From NCBI GenBank assembly GCA_035048815.1, contig JAUCBN010000034.1:7294737-7358736 (forward strand): DNA of 64,000 bases. The letters run 5' to 3'. The translations under genes and the position numbers were made by a program. The notes under the pieces were generated by a model. It did no database searches. It was not told the DNA's origin and saw only the letters and a program-made list of their open reading frames with translations. Source of the stretch: Abelmoschus esculentus. Its lineage: Eukaryota; Streptophyta; Magnoliopsida; Malvales; Malvaceae. Below, piece after piece: positions 1 through 11,634 of this stretch. Numbering within the stretch: position 1 is the stretch's first letter; each line of letters opens with the position of its first letter.

Positions 1-2100
1 ATTAATATCAGGTACTTGGTATTGGTCTCGATCCTATTAGATAGATACCCATTGAGTACACCGGGTCTAAAAAATCAAGATCCAGTATCGATCTTGGTTA
101 CGATCGGGGCCTAAATTTTGAATTCAGTCCTAATCTTATCGGAACCAATTTTAAATAAAAATCTACCGATTTTAATCAGGTCCAAGATCAAGACCAATTA
201 ATCGGGGGTTTTTCCACCTTTAACTTAAATGTCTGTTTAGCAAAATAAGAATAATGGGTTTAATTGGTCTCAAACATGTGTCCTTATGCCAAAGAAGTCA
301 TATTACAACCATTCATGCTAATCATGTTTCCATGTCTTATAACTGGACCGTATTTTTCATAATCTTTGCTTGAGTGAAGGCAACAAATCATGGCCTTTTC
401 ATACGGTTATAGGAGATTAAAAGAGTTGGAAAGACAAACTAAAGGCAAAATTGTTTTAACCGAGACTTCGAAATTAATTACATAATCTTCTTTCAATCAT
501 TTTTGGAAAAGCAAACAAGCTTTACCATCGTTATCTTCAACTTCAAGCTGAAGTTCCAAGCACTTCAAATTCTATTTTTGTTATTTTTTAAATTTTAATA
601 TATTAAATTGAAGCTATTAATTTAGTGAGTAAAACCTCTAAACTAATTATTAAATTTCATGAAAGATTAAAGTCTAATTTCAAAATTTAGTCTGGAAAGT
701 TGTTATAACCCATATGTTTTGAGCTTCAATCATAGAATTAATATTGTCTACAAATTCATTTGAGTTAAAATTTTGGAGGATTCATCACTAAATCCTACTA
801 AGGCCGAAAGCAAAGAAGTTATTATCGAAGAGTTTTGAAAGTCTCTACTAATAAGGCGGATGTAGTTTGAATTTTGGGAACAAACTAGGTGTTTTTTCTA
901 TTTCATTTGCATTGATTATTATCATTGGAACAGTGAAAATACAAGATATTACATTGAACTTATAGATGAATTGGTAAACAATAAGCTTTTTTAATTTTAT
1001 TATTGTTTATTGAATCATTAAAACTATTATTAACATCATTATCGTATTGGAATATTGACGTATTGAGTCTTGAATGTTGATACAAGTCATTGGGTCATAG
1101 TATTAAAATATTGAACATTGAACTACATCATTGAATATTGAGCATCAAAATTATTGTTATTAATATTGAATATTGAACGTATTATCATCTTCCATTTATT
1201 GATATTGAGCTATTGGATTATTGATGTGGACCTAAGGATCTATTTATTAATATTAGACCATTAGAACCATTGTTATTGTTATGAAAACTATATTGGCTTA
1301 AAATTTATCAAATCTTGGATTCGATTGAAAATTGATTAAAATTGACATGTTATAAGATTATAAGCTCATTGGTACGGGTGGACTATGGTCTTTGGTCTAC
1401 GACCTTTATTTGGCGAGACAGAGGTATGTTGTGTATTGATCATTTTAGCGAAACAGAGGACTAAACCTTTCATTGACTTGGTGATGCATTGAAATTCGTG
1501 TATCCACTATCTTATCAATCCAAGGGTTAATAATAATTTAATGGACTTATAATATTGCTTATTGGACATACATATTGAATCTTGATCATTGATATTGAAA
1601 ATGAAGCATTGGATATGGAACATTGACTACATGATAAATTATTAATTCCCAAGCATGCATTTCCATGCTTATTGAATGTTGTTATGTTTTATGATTACTT
1701 CACTAGAAAAAAATATAGTTAATACATTTATCTTTATGTATTTTTTTATTAAAGACCTTAGGTTGGAGATTCAGATCCTTTCAAAAATTTTGAGCAAGTT
1801 AATTTAATAATATTATATACACTCCATACTGGAAAATTGTTTCATTAAGTCATTTTTATGCTTTTTGATTTATGTGTGATATGTGTGCATTATGTTTGTA
1901 TGAATAATACAAAATGACGTTTGAATGAAATGGGTAAAATTTAGACTGAATGTATACTTGACCAAAAAGATGAAAACTTATCAAATAAATTCTAATTGAC
2001 CTAAACTTTTGCGTACAATTAAAATATAGTATATTAGATTTGCTTTATAAATTTCATGAATTTTAGAGAAGATTTTCTAGGTGAAAAGGGATAAAAAAAT
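1..2100. other. AT-rich spacer, no gene seen
   Basis: I see no gene here: all six frames are broken by frequent stops. From about 900 to 1700 the text is dominated by a loosely repeated ATTGA word (ATTGAACATTGAA, ATTGAATATTGA), which suggests a decayed repeat. The stretch near 1494-1520 (TCGTGTATCCACTATC) reappears in inverted orientation at about 35267-35290 inside similar ATTG/CAAT-rich text, so this is probably one arm of a dispersed repeat, most likely LTR-derived. Confidence 0.5.
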
Positions 2101-3026
2101 AAACTAAAATTGTTATTACAGGTCTTGTCGTACCGGTATAGATAATGACGTATCAGTATGGACTTGTATAATTTTCTCAAGTCAAAGGTTGTATCGATTA
2201 TGTACAATGTGTATCAATACAGAAAATGGTCTCTAGAATTTGAATTTAAGGCTCGTGGCCGTACTTATACGACCCTCAAGCATACAGTACGGTAAGTCAA
2301 GTAATTGTGTATTTTGGTAGATCTTTGCATATCGATACTAAGATCAGTACGGGTTTAATCATTTTTGTTGAACAAAAATATTGATTTTATATAACAAATT
2401 AATTAAAGAAGTATAAATTTTTGATAAAAACCCTCACTCAACATTTGAATATTTTGATCCTTAATGTTATAAAATTTTTAAAATGTTTTACAAACTCATT
2501 AGATTTTTTTCTAAGTCAATTAGACCAAAAATGTCTACGAGTACCGATATGACACATAGCATACCGATATTGTACCTTTAAATTTTTTATATTGAATAGA
2601 AAATACATACCAGTACGGCCCCGTATACCGATACGCCTTAAACGGTAAAACAATTTTGATTTGAATATCGGTACGCCTAACCCACGTATCGATACTTGAA
2701 TATATTTTTTCTACATCGAATGCAAATTGAGTATCGATACCACTGTAGGCGTACCGATACTCCATAAGACTCAAATAGAATTTTTTACTCACGCGTATCA
2801 GTATGGTACTTAGGCTTACTAATACTAGGTTGCCTTATGAAATTCTAGTGAGCTATTTTAATACTGGTATTGGTCCGCGTATCGGTACACATCTCTTTCG
2901 TACTGATACTCACCTTTTAAGTACCGGTACGCTCTGCTTTGTAACATCTCTTTCTATTTATGACATGTATCGATACGAATCTTCGCACACCGATATCCAG
3001 AGCATTAGAAGAGCATTTATAGCGTG
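2101..3026. repeat. Cluster of GTAYCGRTAC palindromic motifs
   Basis: More than fifteen variants of a 10-bp near-palindrome (GTATCGATAC, GTACCGATAC, GTACCGGTAC, GTATCAGTAT) are scattered at roughly 20-100 bp intervals, densest from 2539 to 2990. Short ORFs here translate the motif as Y-R-Y-type peptides and are artefacts of the repeat. The same motif class recurs in LTRs further along (22828-23110, 28926-29290, 32040-32400, 59825-60165, 61170-61660), so this is probably also LTR-derived, although no LTR ends could be placed around it. Confidence 0.8.
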
Positions 3027-3031
3027 AAAAC

Positions 3032-3586
3032 TGTTAGAAAATAATGTGGTTAATCCAATAAAATAAAATAATAAAATAAAACAAATATTATTATTTAAAG
3101 AACAAAACAAAAAACCAAAAATATAAAATAAAATAAATATTTTAGATCGAACCGATTTTGGAAATGACAAGTAAGAATCGTGTTGAGGCCTGCACGAACA
3201 CAGTTTCCTTAAGACATATTTTCTACCACTCTTGAGGTGCTCGAGTTCGATGGTAGTTTGTATCTCAAGATAAAACAACAAGAGGATCTTCAATAGTAGC
3301 ACAGCTGCAGAGATCCCGAGCTTTTCTTGCCTTTGACAGTCATCAAAAGAAAATGAGAGTAGAAAATGATTTTTGAGTGTGTTTTGAGACTGAGAATTCA
3401 TTCTTATATATAGGGAAAAATTAGGTCAAAACAGTGAGAGTTCTAATCCGAGTTAAATTCGAATTTACTGTGAATAGTCAATTCTATCTTATCTAATATT
3501 CGTAAGTTGTATTTAAGTAAAATACAAACTCTTCTCGAATATTAAAAAAAAAGATAAATAATTTAATAAAAAATTTAACCACAACA
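3032..3586 (-). mobile_element. Candidate solo LTR, minus orientation
   Basis: The segment begins TGTTAGAAA and ends CCACAACA on the plus strand, giving the TG...CA ends of an LTR. Read on the minus strand it has a TATA box (complement of TTATATATAG at 3404-3413) about 180 bp from its U3 end, with a transcribed-looking region after it. A related copy with a matching TATA position lies at 34484 onward. No matching 5-bp target duplication flanks it (AAAAC versus GATAA), so it may be truncated or rearranged. Confidence 0.45.
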
Positions 3587-4403
3587 GATAAAATATTTGC
3601 AAACCCACAAAAGACCTGATAGATCCCAATATTCACATCGCCCACATCATGCACCCCAACCCAAGAGTCAATTCATTCAATAATAATTAAGTGGGTAAGT
3701 GTAGATAAACGCTTCCCACTTCATTTATCCCATCAATATGGGATAATAGGGGTTTCATTCCTTACTCTATTCACGACCTTACTTTGAGGATCAATTTCTC
3801 ATTCATCACTCAACCATTTAAAGCATATGAGATATCGTTGTTAAGATCTTACGGAGTAGAATAGGAATCAATAAATTTCTTATTCGAATCCTCTTCTTTA
3901 TAATTCCAAAACATGCTTCAAAGTTGGTCATTTCTCACTGTTTTTCAACAAAAACACCACCCTAATGGCTATATTAAATATCCCAACAACCCAAATGGTT
4001 AGAATTCAATAAAAGCATATAAATTCAAGTCTCCAAAGCTTCATCAAAAACTAATGATCATTGAGTGATCAATCAAGTAAAAATCCAATCTTCAAGAGCT
4101 TTTATTGTCAAAATTTAGCTTCTTGAGATATACCGCCTACTTTGCGGCTTGAAGTCATTTTTGACTTTTAATATATTTGCTCTAGAAATATTTTCATGGT
4201 AATATTTGCTTAGCAAAAGATGATAATCATATTTTACTCATCCTCTCTAGAACTAGGAGGATCTTCTTTGACCAAGTTTATCATGATCAGATATACAACA
4301 TCTTTTTTGACAATCAAAATATTATAAATTTGTTAAACATTAGAAATTTAGTAAAAACTAAAAATCAGAAACAAAATTATAATTTTGAACATTTGTTAAA
4401 CGA
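3587..4403. other. AT-rich spacer, nothing recognised
   Basis: No coding region, RNA gene or clear repeat boundary was recognised. The first about 50 bases (AAAATATTTGCAAACCCACA) resemble the sequence at 35096-35120 that follows the related LTR copy, so some of this spacer may be element-internal sequence. Confidence 0.4.
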
Positions 4404-5716
4404 TAGGGTTTTAGTTCTAAAACCCTAAAACAAAAGTTCACACGGTTTTAATAGAAAGAACAATAGTGATTAGTGCACCAAGTAGATAACTTATGATAAG
4501 AGAGGTGGTGCACTAGGCACGCTTAAGAACCAAGTCTTTTCAAAGAACCAATCCTAGACATGCACTTTCAAATTTTCTTTCAATCACTCGTTTATAGAAG
4601 TTCTTGAAATCATTCAAGTATGAGTGATCAATTAAGTCACTACCTTTGATTCACTATAATTTGGAATCAATCACAAAGAATTTATTATCACCAACATCTT
4701 CTATTTATGATCCAATGAACCTCATAATTTTTAAGCCAATTTTAAATACTGTGTATTTCATAACATACATCAAAATAGGCTTTAAGAAATATGACATAGA
4801 GAACAACTTTATTTTATGCTTTGATTCAAGACCTTGGTCGAATCGAACGTTTTAGAATTAGTAACTAATGTTACTTCTACTAACAAATTCTGTTAAAACA
4901 GACTTGTTCACATTGTTTGAAAAGGAGATAAACTAAATCCGTTATAATGGCATGAATTAAATTACTGAAAATAAATTTATTTAGTGTATCTCAATTTCTA
5001 GACTTCACATGAAATAAATTCATTGATTTGTTTCTAAGTTAGAATCATAAATGATTTTCAAGAAAATAAATCTAATAATAAGATTCTTCGTAAATAAATT
5101 TATGGATTATTTTCCTTACAAAAATAGAATCAACTCAAGATTCTATCAAGGAAATAAATTCATTGATTTATTTCTCTTACATATTCTTTAAAACATTAGG
5201 ATTAGTGGCACCAAAACCCAAACGAAGATATCAAAGCAACTTAATTCTTCAAAAGGAATTAGTCCTTTGTTTTAAATTTCTTTGATTTTTGTTTGGAAGA
5301 TCAAGTAAATCCGTTAAAACGGTAGGAAATAATTCATAAAACGAATTATTTACGAGATCTTTGTTTCCAAAACAATCAATACATTTTTTGTGTTTACACT
5401 TTCTCAAGTAAAATTATTAATTAAAAATAATAATCCAAAGTGTTTCCAAACACAAATAATAATTACCTCAATAATTATTATTTCACATAAAAAGGATTTT
5501 CCTTTTTATGCCATACAACCTTAAGGTCAAGATTATTTTCAGAATAAATAATCTTGCCTTAATCGTTATAATATCAAAAATATTATTATCAAACTAATAT
5601 CATAATTTATGATATGAAAATTATCATAATACATGCACACATGTATTTATTAAATCATTAAGGAATATAACCTAAATGAAATATTCACATATATGGTATT
5701 ATCACAAAGATACCAT
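4404..5716. repeat. Run of at least twelve short hairpins
   Basis: A chain of separate inverted repeats. The clearest are 4404-4427 (11-bp perfect stem, 2-nt loop), 4471-4480 with 4506-4515 (TAGTGCACCA/TGGTGCACTA), 4883-4909, 5043-5056, 5125-5145 (7 bp), 5151-5174 (9 bp), 5311-5322, 5327-5351 (9 bp, 7-nt loop), 5440-5453, 5454-5483 (12-bp perfect stem, 6-nt loop), 5486-5510 (10 bp), 5521-5562 (17 bp with one bulge), 5597-5615, 5630-5645 and 5693-5716. The stems differ in sequence, so this is not a tandem repeat of one hairpin. No protein is encoded. Confidence 0.75.
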
Positions 5717-5872
5717 AAAATTTATCTAAGGAATCCACGATTACCTCAAATTTATATATATTGTTTTAATATTATCATATTTCATATCAAATAAACAATT
5801 TAATCATATACTGAATAAATGCTTTATTTGATCAATAGGCAATATTGTATAAACCAAACCTTTATTTCCATT

Positions 5873-5996
5873 AATAAGGTTTTACCAATACATGCAACCA
5901 TGCAATGATGATGGATTTTTTGTTGAAATGTACCAATAAGGTTTTACCAATACATGCAACCATGCGACCATGATCGAATTTTTGTAAGCAAATTAT
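5873..5996. repeat. 62-bp tandem duplication
   Basis: A block starting AATAAGGTTTTACCAATAC at 5873 is repeated from 5935 with a period of 62 bp. The first 30 or so bases are identical and the tails have diverged (GATGGATTTTTTG versus GATCGAATTTTTG). The second copy abuts the gypsy integrase relic. Confidence 0.75.
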
Positions 5997-6720
5997 GGAC
6001 TGAGCTAGCAAGGCTACAAGGGACTAAACTAAAGTTGAGCTCATCATACCATCCTTAATCCGATAGAAAAATAGAGGTGTTGAATCATTTTGATGAAATG
6101 TACTTGCTTGACAAGGGAAAGACCAAATCAATAGAAAAATTATTTGGCATGGGTTGACTATTGATACAATACATCCTACCAAACTTCAGACGAAATGAAT
6201 CCATTCAAGGCACTATATGGGTGAGATCCACCAACTTTAGTATATTACTTGGTAGAAAATTCATGCCACACTTTAGTGGACAAAGATCTACGAAACAGGG
6301 ATCAATTGTTAAAAGAATTGAAGAACAACTTAATAAAAGCACAATAATGAATGAAAATGCAAATTAATAAACATCGGCGCGAGGGGGAATTCAAAGAGGA
6401 AAGTGATTTTTTTATGAAATTAAAACCTTATCGTCAACTTTCTGTGAGGTGAGAAAGAAACTAGAAGTTGAGTCTGGGTATTTTGGTCCTTACTTATTCA
6501 AAAAAAGATACAGTCTGTGGCCTACAAGTTAAAGCTCCTTATAACTGCTAGAATACATTCTGTGTTTTATGTATCCTAATTAAAAAAATATAGAAGACAA
6601 CCCCAAAAATTTACATCAATTCCTTTAATGTGGTGCAAAGAAGAAACATAGGAAAAGGAAATCGAAACAACCTTGAAGACAAGGTTTTGAATTTCGAGGG
6701 AGGCAATGTTATTGTTAGTT
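5967..6720 (+). pseudogene. Ty3/gypsy integrase-end relic
   Basis: Translated across frameshifts, the segment reads like the second half of a plant Ty3/gypsy polyprotein. There is an FVSKLWTELARLQGT-like block at 5967-6030, an SSSYHP block with a retained E (IEVLN) corresponding to the integrase catalytic Glu region, then the KLKPYRQLSVR block at about 6415-6450, a YFGPY block near 6477, and a tail ending in a purine-rich EGG-type motif near 6700. Several in-frame stops and indels make it non-functional. Integrase D residues, RT and gag are absent upstream, so it is a 5'-truncated fragment. Confidence 0.7.
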
Positions 6721-6757
6721 GTAGATAAGGTAAGTTTTGAATTCAGAGGGAGACAAT
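6690..6757 (+). repeat. Duplicated gypsy tail / PPT-like segment
   Basis: The text GTTTTGAATTTCGAGGGAGG...CAATGTTATTG is repeated about 50 bp later as GTTTTGAATTCAGAGGGAGACAATGTTATTG. The purine-rich GAGGGAG block sits where a gypsy polypurine tract would be, so the junction between the gypsy relic and the following copia relic carries a small imperfect tandem duplication. Confidence 0.6.
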
Positions 6758-6934
6758 GTTATTGATCAATGTTAAAATATATATTTTTTTATTTTTTACT
6801 TTTTACATGGTATTAGTTTAGATTAATAAATCCTTATTACATGTTTTAACTTTAGCAACCATGATTAATATCCCAGATGGTTCTTTGTTTTTTTTACCAA
6901 TCGCAGTTTTACTGGTCCTATTAAAACATGTGAC

Positions 6935-9900
6935 TTGAATCTTGTCCTCATTACTCATGGAGGTATAGAAGGATACATGTATTTTGATAGTGACATGGTT
7001 GTACCAGGATGGATAATATATTTTAGAGCCTTTAACCATATGAATGGTGATAAAGGGTTGGTCAACACATTTCAGACTATATCTCCTCGCTCTTCTATTA
7101 GAACAACATATAGTTTTTTTTCGCATATTGCAAAAATTGGGTCTATCGTTATACATAAGAATATATTATTAAAAGATATCCTTTATGTACCAGCTTTGAA
7201 ATATAATATTCTTTCCGATAGTAAGTTGTCTATTGATTTGAAGTGTGTGACTAAATTCAATCTCCAAACTTGTGAATTACAGTCAATGGGCTCGAGATAG
7301 ATACTTGGTAATGCTAAACTATCTGGTGGGCTCTATGTGCTTCATGGGAACCACTTCTGAAAAATCCAACAATGTTATGCTCTAGTATTTCAGGCTAGGA
7401 CATCCTAGTTTTTACTATTTAGCAATGTTATTTTTAATTTTGTTTCTCAATCAGAAATCAAAATTCTTTTATTGTGAGATTTGTTCTCTTTCTAAGAACA
7501 CTAAAAGTTCTTATTTGTAATCTGTTTATAAGCTTTCTAAACCTTTTTCTCTTGCCTATAGTGATGTTTGAGGTCCTTTTAAATTGAAGAATATAAATGA
7601 TTATCGATGGTTCGTGTCCTTTATTGATGATCATTCTTGTATTACGTGGACCTTTTTGATGAAAGAAAAATCTGAGATAGAACATATATTTAAGAGGTTT
7701 TCTACTATGATAATGACCAGTTTAGTAGTCATATTTAAATTTTAAACTCTGATATGAGGGAGAGTATTTTACAAAAATATTAAGTTCTTTATTTCGAGAG
7801 AAAGGAATTGTGCAGATTAGTTCTTGTGTTGACACTCCACAGAAAAATGGGATCACGGAAAAAAGATGTAGACATCTTTTAGAGGTCAATAGGTCTTTAC
7901 TTTTCTCTCATAACGTACCTACTCAATATTGAGGGTGAGGCTCTCTTGACAGCAACCTACCTAATTAATAGGATTCCTAGTTAAGTCCTGAAATTTTAAA
8001 CCCTAAGGTCTGGACAATTATCCTACTTTTACACCTATATCATCTACATTTCTTTTGAAAGTTTTTAGGTGCATTTTTTATGTCCATAATTCTTGTCCCT
8101 TTAGATCTAGACTAGATCCTAGATCTATTAAGTGTCTCTTTTAAGGTATTCTTCACTAAATGAGGGCTACAAGTGTTACTCTCTTCATACTTTCAAGTTT
8201 TATGGTCTCTAAATGTTATATTTTGTGAACACATTTCATATTTTACTAAGTCTTCAATTCAGGAGAGAACTTTGATGAATTTCAGCTTTTAAATCTTTTG
8301 TCGCAACAAAATCAGTTTGTTTCAATATAGGTTCCCCCTACTCTTCCCACATCTTCTTTGCCATCATCAGCACCAATATATTCTATCAGTTCTCTACCTA
8401 TTCATCCAATGAGTACTACACCTCTAAAAAGTCTCAAATATATTCCTACGACCCCCAAAGATCCCAAACTTCACAACTCTAGAATAAAGATTTGAATTTC
8501 TTCAAAAGGTCGCAGAAATCTATTCCAGATACCATATTACAGTCTGCATTACTAAGAATTGCAACCAAGTTCAATTATATCTGAAATTGTGAAAGGTAAT
8601 GGAGGTGATGAATGTAATGAGTTATCCCAAATTTCTACTTTTAATATGGATCATGATGAGTTATATATTGATAAGAGGAAAGGTGTTAGACATTATATAC
8701 AAAACATTTTATTAATAGATTTACTTCTTATGAGAATTTAATGTCTTCTTTTAAAGCTTTTACAGTCATCTTAAATGAGATAAAAATTTTACAATTATAG
8801 AAGAGGCTCACAAAGATCTTAAGTGAAAGAAAAAAGTAGAAGAAGTGATTAAAGCTTTGAAAAAGAATGAGACTTGGACCATGGTGGATTTGCCACAAGG
8901 AAAGAAGTATGTTCGCTGCAAATGTGTATTTATAGTGAAATATAAATTTGATGGCAGCATTGATAGATACAAGGCAAGACTTGTAACTAAAGGTTTCACA
9001 CAGATATATGATATTGATTATAATGAGACTTTTGTTCCTGTTTTTAAACTCAATACAATTAGACTTCTACTTAATCTAGAAGTCAATAAAGGATGGGACT
9101 TCATCAGTTAGATGTGAAAAATATTTTACTTAATGGAAGGCTAAAAAAAGAAGTTTATATGAGTATTCATCCAAGAGTGAAGAAGCAAATAGGAGATCAA
9201 AAAGTGTGTAAGTTAAAAAAATCTTTTTATGGCTTAAAGCAATCACCTAAGGTCTGGTTTGATAGGTTTACCAAAATTATTTTACGAAGTGGGTTTAAGG
9301 AAAGTTAAGTTGATCATACACTCTTCATCAAGATGACACATAACAGAAAAAAAAATTTGATTGTTTATGTTGATGATATATTAAATTACGGGAGATTATA
9401 TCTGTAAGATTAGAAATTTAAAGAATCTACCGAGTTGTAAGTTCAAGACAAAAAACTTGGAAAGCTTAAGATACTTCCTGGGAATAAAAGTAGCAAGATC
9501 AAATAAAGGTCTGGTTATTAATTAAAGAAAGTACAGTTTAAATCTCCTATCCGAGATTGAAATGTTGGGTACAAACTTGTAGACACTCCAATAAAGATAA
9601 ACTTGAAGTTGAAGAAAGAAGGAGTTCAAGTAGATAAAGAGCAAAGATTGGTTGAAAAACGTATATACCTATCTTTGATAAGATTAAATATTGATTTTTT
9701 CGTTAGTATTGTAAGCCGACATATAAAAAGATCCTAGATAAGAGCACGTTAAGGTTGTATATAGAATACCGAGATACTTAAAAAAGATTCTAAGGCATGG
9801 TATATTCTTCAGAAAAACTGAAGATAAAAAAATGAAAGTATTCGCTGATTCCAACTGGGTTGGAGAAGCAAGAAACAATCTATTATTTCTAGAAATAATG

Positions 9901-10230
9901 CTGAAATCGAATACAAAACTTTAGCACTAGGAATTTATGAAGGTATTTGAATGCAGAGATTGATGAAAGAGTTAGAGATGAACCCAAGTGAGAAATTCAA
10001 GTTTTTATGTGACAATGAATCTGTCATTTTGATTGCTAAAATTTAGTCCACCATGATAAAACAAAACATGTAGAGATTGACCGACATTTCATCTCAGAAA
10101 AGGTTAATGGTAGAATAGTAGATTTATCTTATGTATCCACTGAAGGACAACTAGTAGATGTCCACACCAAGACTCTACCGAAAGTAAACTTTAATGAATT
10201 TACATCTAAACTGGAACTATACAACATATA
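6935..10230 (+). pseudogene. copia pol pseudogene (PR-IN-RT-RH)
   Basis: Domains run in the copia order protease, integrase, RT, RNase H. The protease block near 7005-7040 retains the flanking W-I-I and N-H-M but the catalytic DSG is replaced by Y-F-R. Next come the LYVPALKYNILS block (about 7183), an integrase zinc-region remnant with WTFLMKEKSEIE near 7648, and an integrase C-terminal block with a retained TEK near 7850. The RT spans 8845-9308 (KNETWTMVDLPQGKK, YKARLVTKGFTQ) with a frameshift at about 9100 and YVDD near 9366. RNase H remnants run to about 10160. There are many stops and frameshifts throughout, so it cannot be translated into an active enzyme. Confidence 0.75.
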
Positions 10231-10250
10231 CTCACCAATTTGAGGGTGAG

Positions 10251-10505
10251 TGTTAATTGTAGATCGATCCAATGTCTAACTCTTTATGACTTTCTCCTTT
10301 TAGTCATATTAATTACCTTTCAAAAAAAATTATATAAAAATTTGGATAAAGTAAAAAAAAATAGTCACTCTCACAATACTTTGTCACTTATACTGTTGCT
10401 TTTTTTTCCTTTGATTGGTGTTGGACAACGTATCTTAATATTGGTTGTCAACTACCGAGTCTATTATTTTTTTGCTTCATTATATTTTAATAAAAATCTT
10501 TAACA
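10251..10505 (+). repeat. 3' LTR of the decayed copia element
   Basis: The start is well placed: TGTTAATTG follows directly on the TTTGAGGGTGAG polypurine tract. The end is tentative, placed at TTTAACA (10505) because that gives a CA terminus and a length (about 255 bp) similar to the 183-219 bp LTRs of the related copia at 15316-22626. No partner LTR is available to confirm it. Confidence 0.5.
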
Positions 10506-11199
10506 TTTTTGATTGCCTTTCTCTACCCTTATGACATGATTTTTGTATACTTTAGCGGTCGTTTTTATTCGTCCAAAGATTTTAACGACGCTAGTTTCTG
10601 ATTATGAATTTTTCGGTGGTCATAAAAAGTTAGATGAACACTTAGTTGATGATAATTTGTCGATTTAATTAGTCTTAGGTAGCGAAATATTCTATTTAAT
10701 AGTTTGTCTCTTTCACTATTATTTCACTTGTTATGTGTTTCAACTAGATAGAGATAGATATTTATAAAAACTTCTAAATTTTAATAATATTCTTATATCT
10801 AAAAAGTATTATTTTTTATTTATTTTAGGTTGTAAGAGACTTTAATAAGCTAGTCTCATTATTCTCCTTTATTGATGTTGTAATATCTTTTATAGTTATA
10901 ATAGAAATTCAGTGATTAAGTTTCACAATCTCTTACAAGTTTCGCTATTTCAAAATTCAGTGATTAAGTTGGCATTCTATTTGGCTCTTTCACTGTTTCT
11001 TCTATTGTATTAAAAAAGTTTAGCAATCTCTTACAATGAAAGTTACCCATTTGCATCATTAATGTCAATAATCAAGGAGTAACAAGTTTATAATTTACAT
11101 AATAAATAGATTAAAGTATTAATCTAATTTTCAAATAGTTGAAAAAGAAAGGAAGTTAACCAACGAGCTTCTTGTTTACACGCATTGTCTTTTTCTCTT
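10506..11199. other. AT-rich spacer and GRP 3' flank
   Basis: No gene recognised. It carries a short duplicated phrase, ATTCAGTGATTAAGTT, at about 10905-10922 and 10955-10972. The last 100-150 bases are expected to hold the 3' untranslated region of the downstream-transcribed minus-strand glycine-rich gene. Confidence 0.4.
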
Positions 11200-11565
11200 T
11201 TAACATCCACCTCCACCACTATCAGAACCTCCTCCTCCACCGCCACTACTATCACAACCTCCTCCACCACCTCCGCCATTATCAAAACATCCTCCACTTC
11301 CACCACCAGCTCCAGCATCAAAACCTCCTCCCCAACTGCTATACCCTGCAGCGTCAGCATTACCAATATCTATGCTTACATGGTCTCCGCCAAAGCCATA
11401 AGACATCTTCTGACGACCTTCGCCAGAGTGGCGATGAACACCAGCTGCACCTCCACCACTGACATTACTACTCCCGGCAGAAGCACACTGACTAAGGGCG
11501 ATAAACATAAGCATCATACAGAGAGATACAGAGAAAAAAATAATCGGAATCATCCAAGGTTCCAT
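11200..11565 (-). CDS. Small glycine-rich secreted or membrane protein
   Basis: This encodes 121 residues. Residues 5-28 form a hydrophobic stretch (IPIIFFSVSLCMMLMFIALS) typical of a signal peptide or signal anchor. Residues 37-70 are polar with H and G. Residues 79-121 are almost pure Gly/Ser/Asp with Cys at 93, 104 and 121, the last residue; Cys also occur at 16 and 27. The minus-strand frame is chosen over the overlapping plus frames because it begins with a hydrophobic leader, is preceded by a TATA box at a sensible distance and by W-boxes, and ends at a stop straight after a Gly-Cys tail. Plant glycine-rich proteins of this type are usually extracellular or wall-associated and often stress-induced, but no specific function can be read from this one. 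It is a single-exon gene surrounded by transposon debris, with an open frame throughout. Confidence 0.7.
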   Translation of the reverse strand: MEPWMIPIIFFSVSLCMMLMFIALSQCASAGSSNVSGGGAAGVHRHSGEGRQKMSYGFGGDHVSIDIGNADAAGYSSWGGGFDAGAGGGSGGCFDNGGGGGGGCDSSGGGGGGSDSGGGGC

Positions 11566-11618
11566 ATCTTTTGTTCTTTTCTTGAAACCTGTGTATCAAG
11601 TTCCTTATGAATCCACTC

Positions 11619-11627
11619 CTTTTATAG
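11619..11627 (-). promoter_or_regulatory. TATA box of the glycine-rich gene
   Basis: On the minus strand this reads CTATAAAAG, a near-ideal plant TATA box. It lies 54 bases upstream of the ATG at 11565, leaving room for a transcription start near 11590 and a short A-rich leader (AAGAAAAGAACAAAAGAT) before the start codon. Confidence 0.7.
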
Positions 11628-11634
11628 TTTAAAG

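Larger units (their letters stand above)
6808..10505 (+). mobile_element. Decayed Ty1/copia element
   Basis: Plus-strand copia relic. A primer-site-like TGGTATTAG lies at 6808, polyprotein remnants run from about 6935 to 10230, a polypurine tract (TTTGAGGGTGAG) lies at 10240-10250, and a 3' LTR starts at TGTTAATTG (10251). No full 5' LTR is visible: only about 60 bp of AT-rich text ending ACA separates the primer site from the preceding gypsy relic. gag is missing. The 3' end of the coding part closely resembles the copia element ending at 22626, so the two belong to related lineages, this one being older. Confidence 0.75.

Noticed and set aside
2535..3027. ORFs with repeated Y-R-Y motifs (also at 32244-32456 and 59912-60157)
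   Set aside because: The peptides simply translate the GTAYCGRTAC repeat and occur in both strands.
6935..9308. Possible integrated plant pararetrovirus, because of RT fragments
   Set aside because: The order protease-integrase-RT-RNase H, the GAG-pre-integrase motif and the primer site are those of Ty1/copia; no movement protein or virus-type gene order is seen.
11160..11470. CRISPR-like or tandem repeat array
   Set aside because: The periodicity is that of Gly codons in a coding sequence, not of repeats with unique spacers.
11185..11610. 141-codon and 96-codon plus-strand ORFs rich in Thr/Ser/His over the glycine-rich gene
   Set aside because: They are the mirror of the Gly codon repeats; promoter, leader and W-boxes all favour the minus-strand frame.
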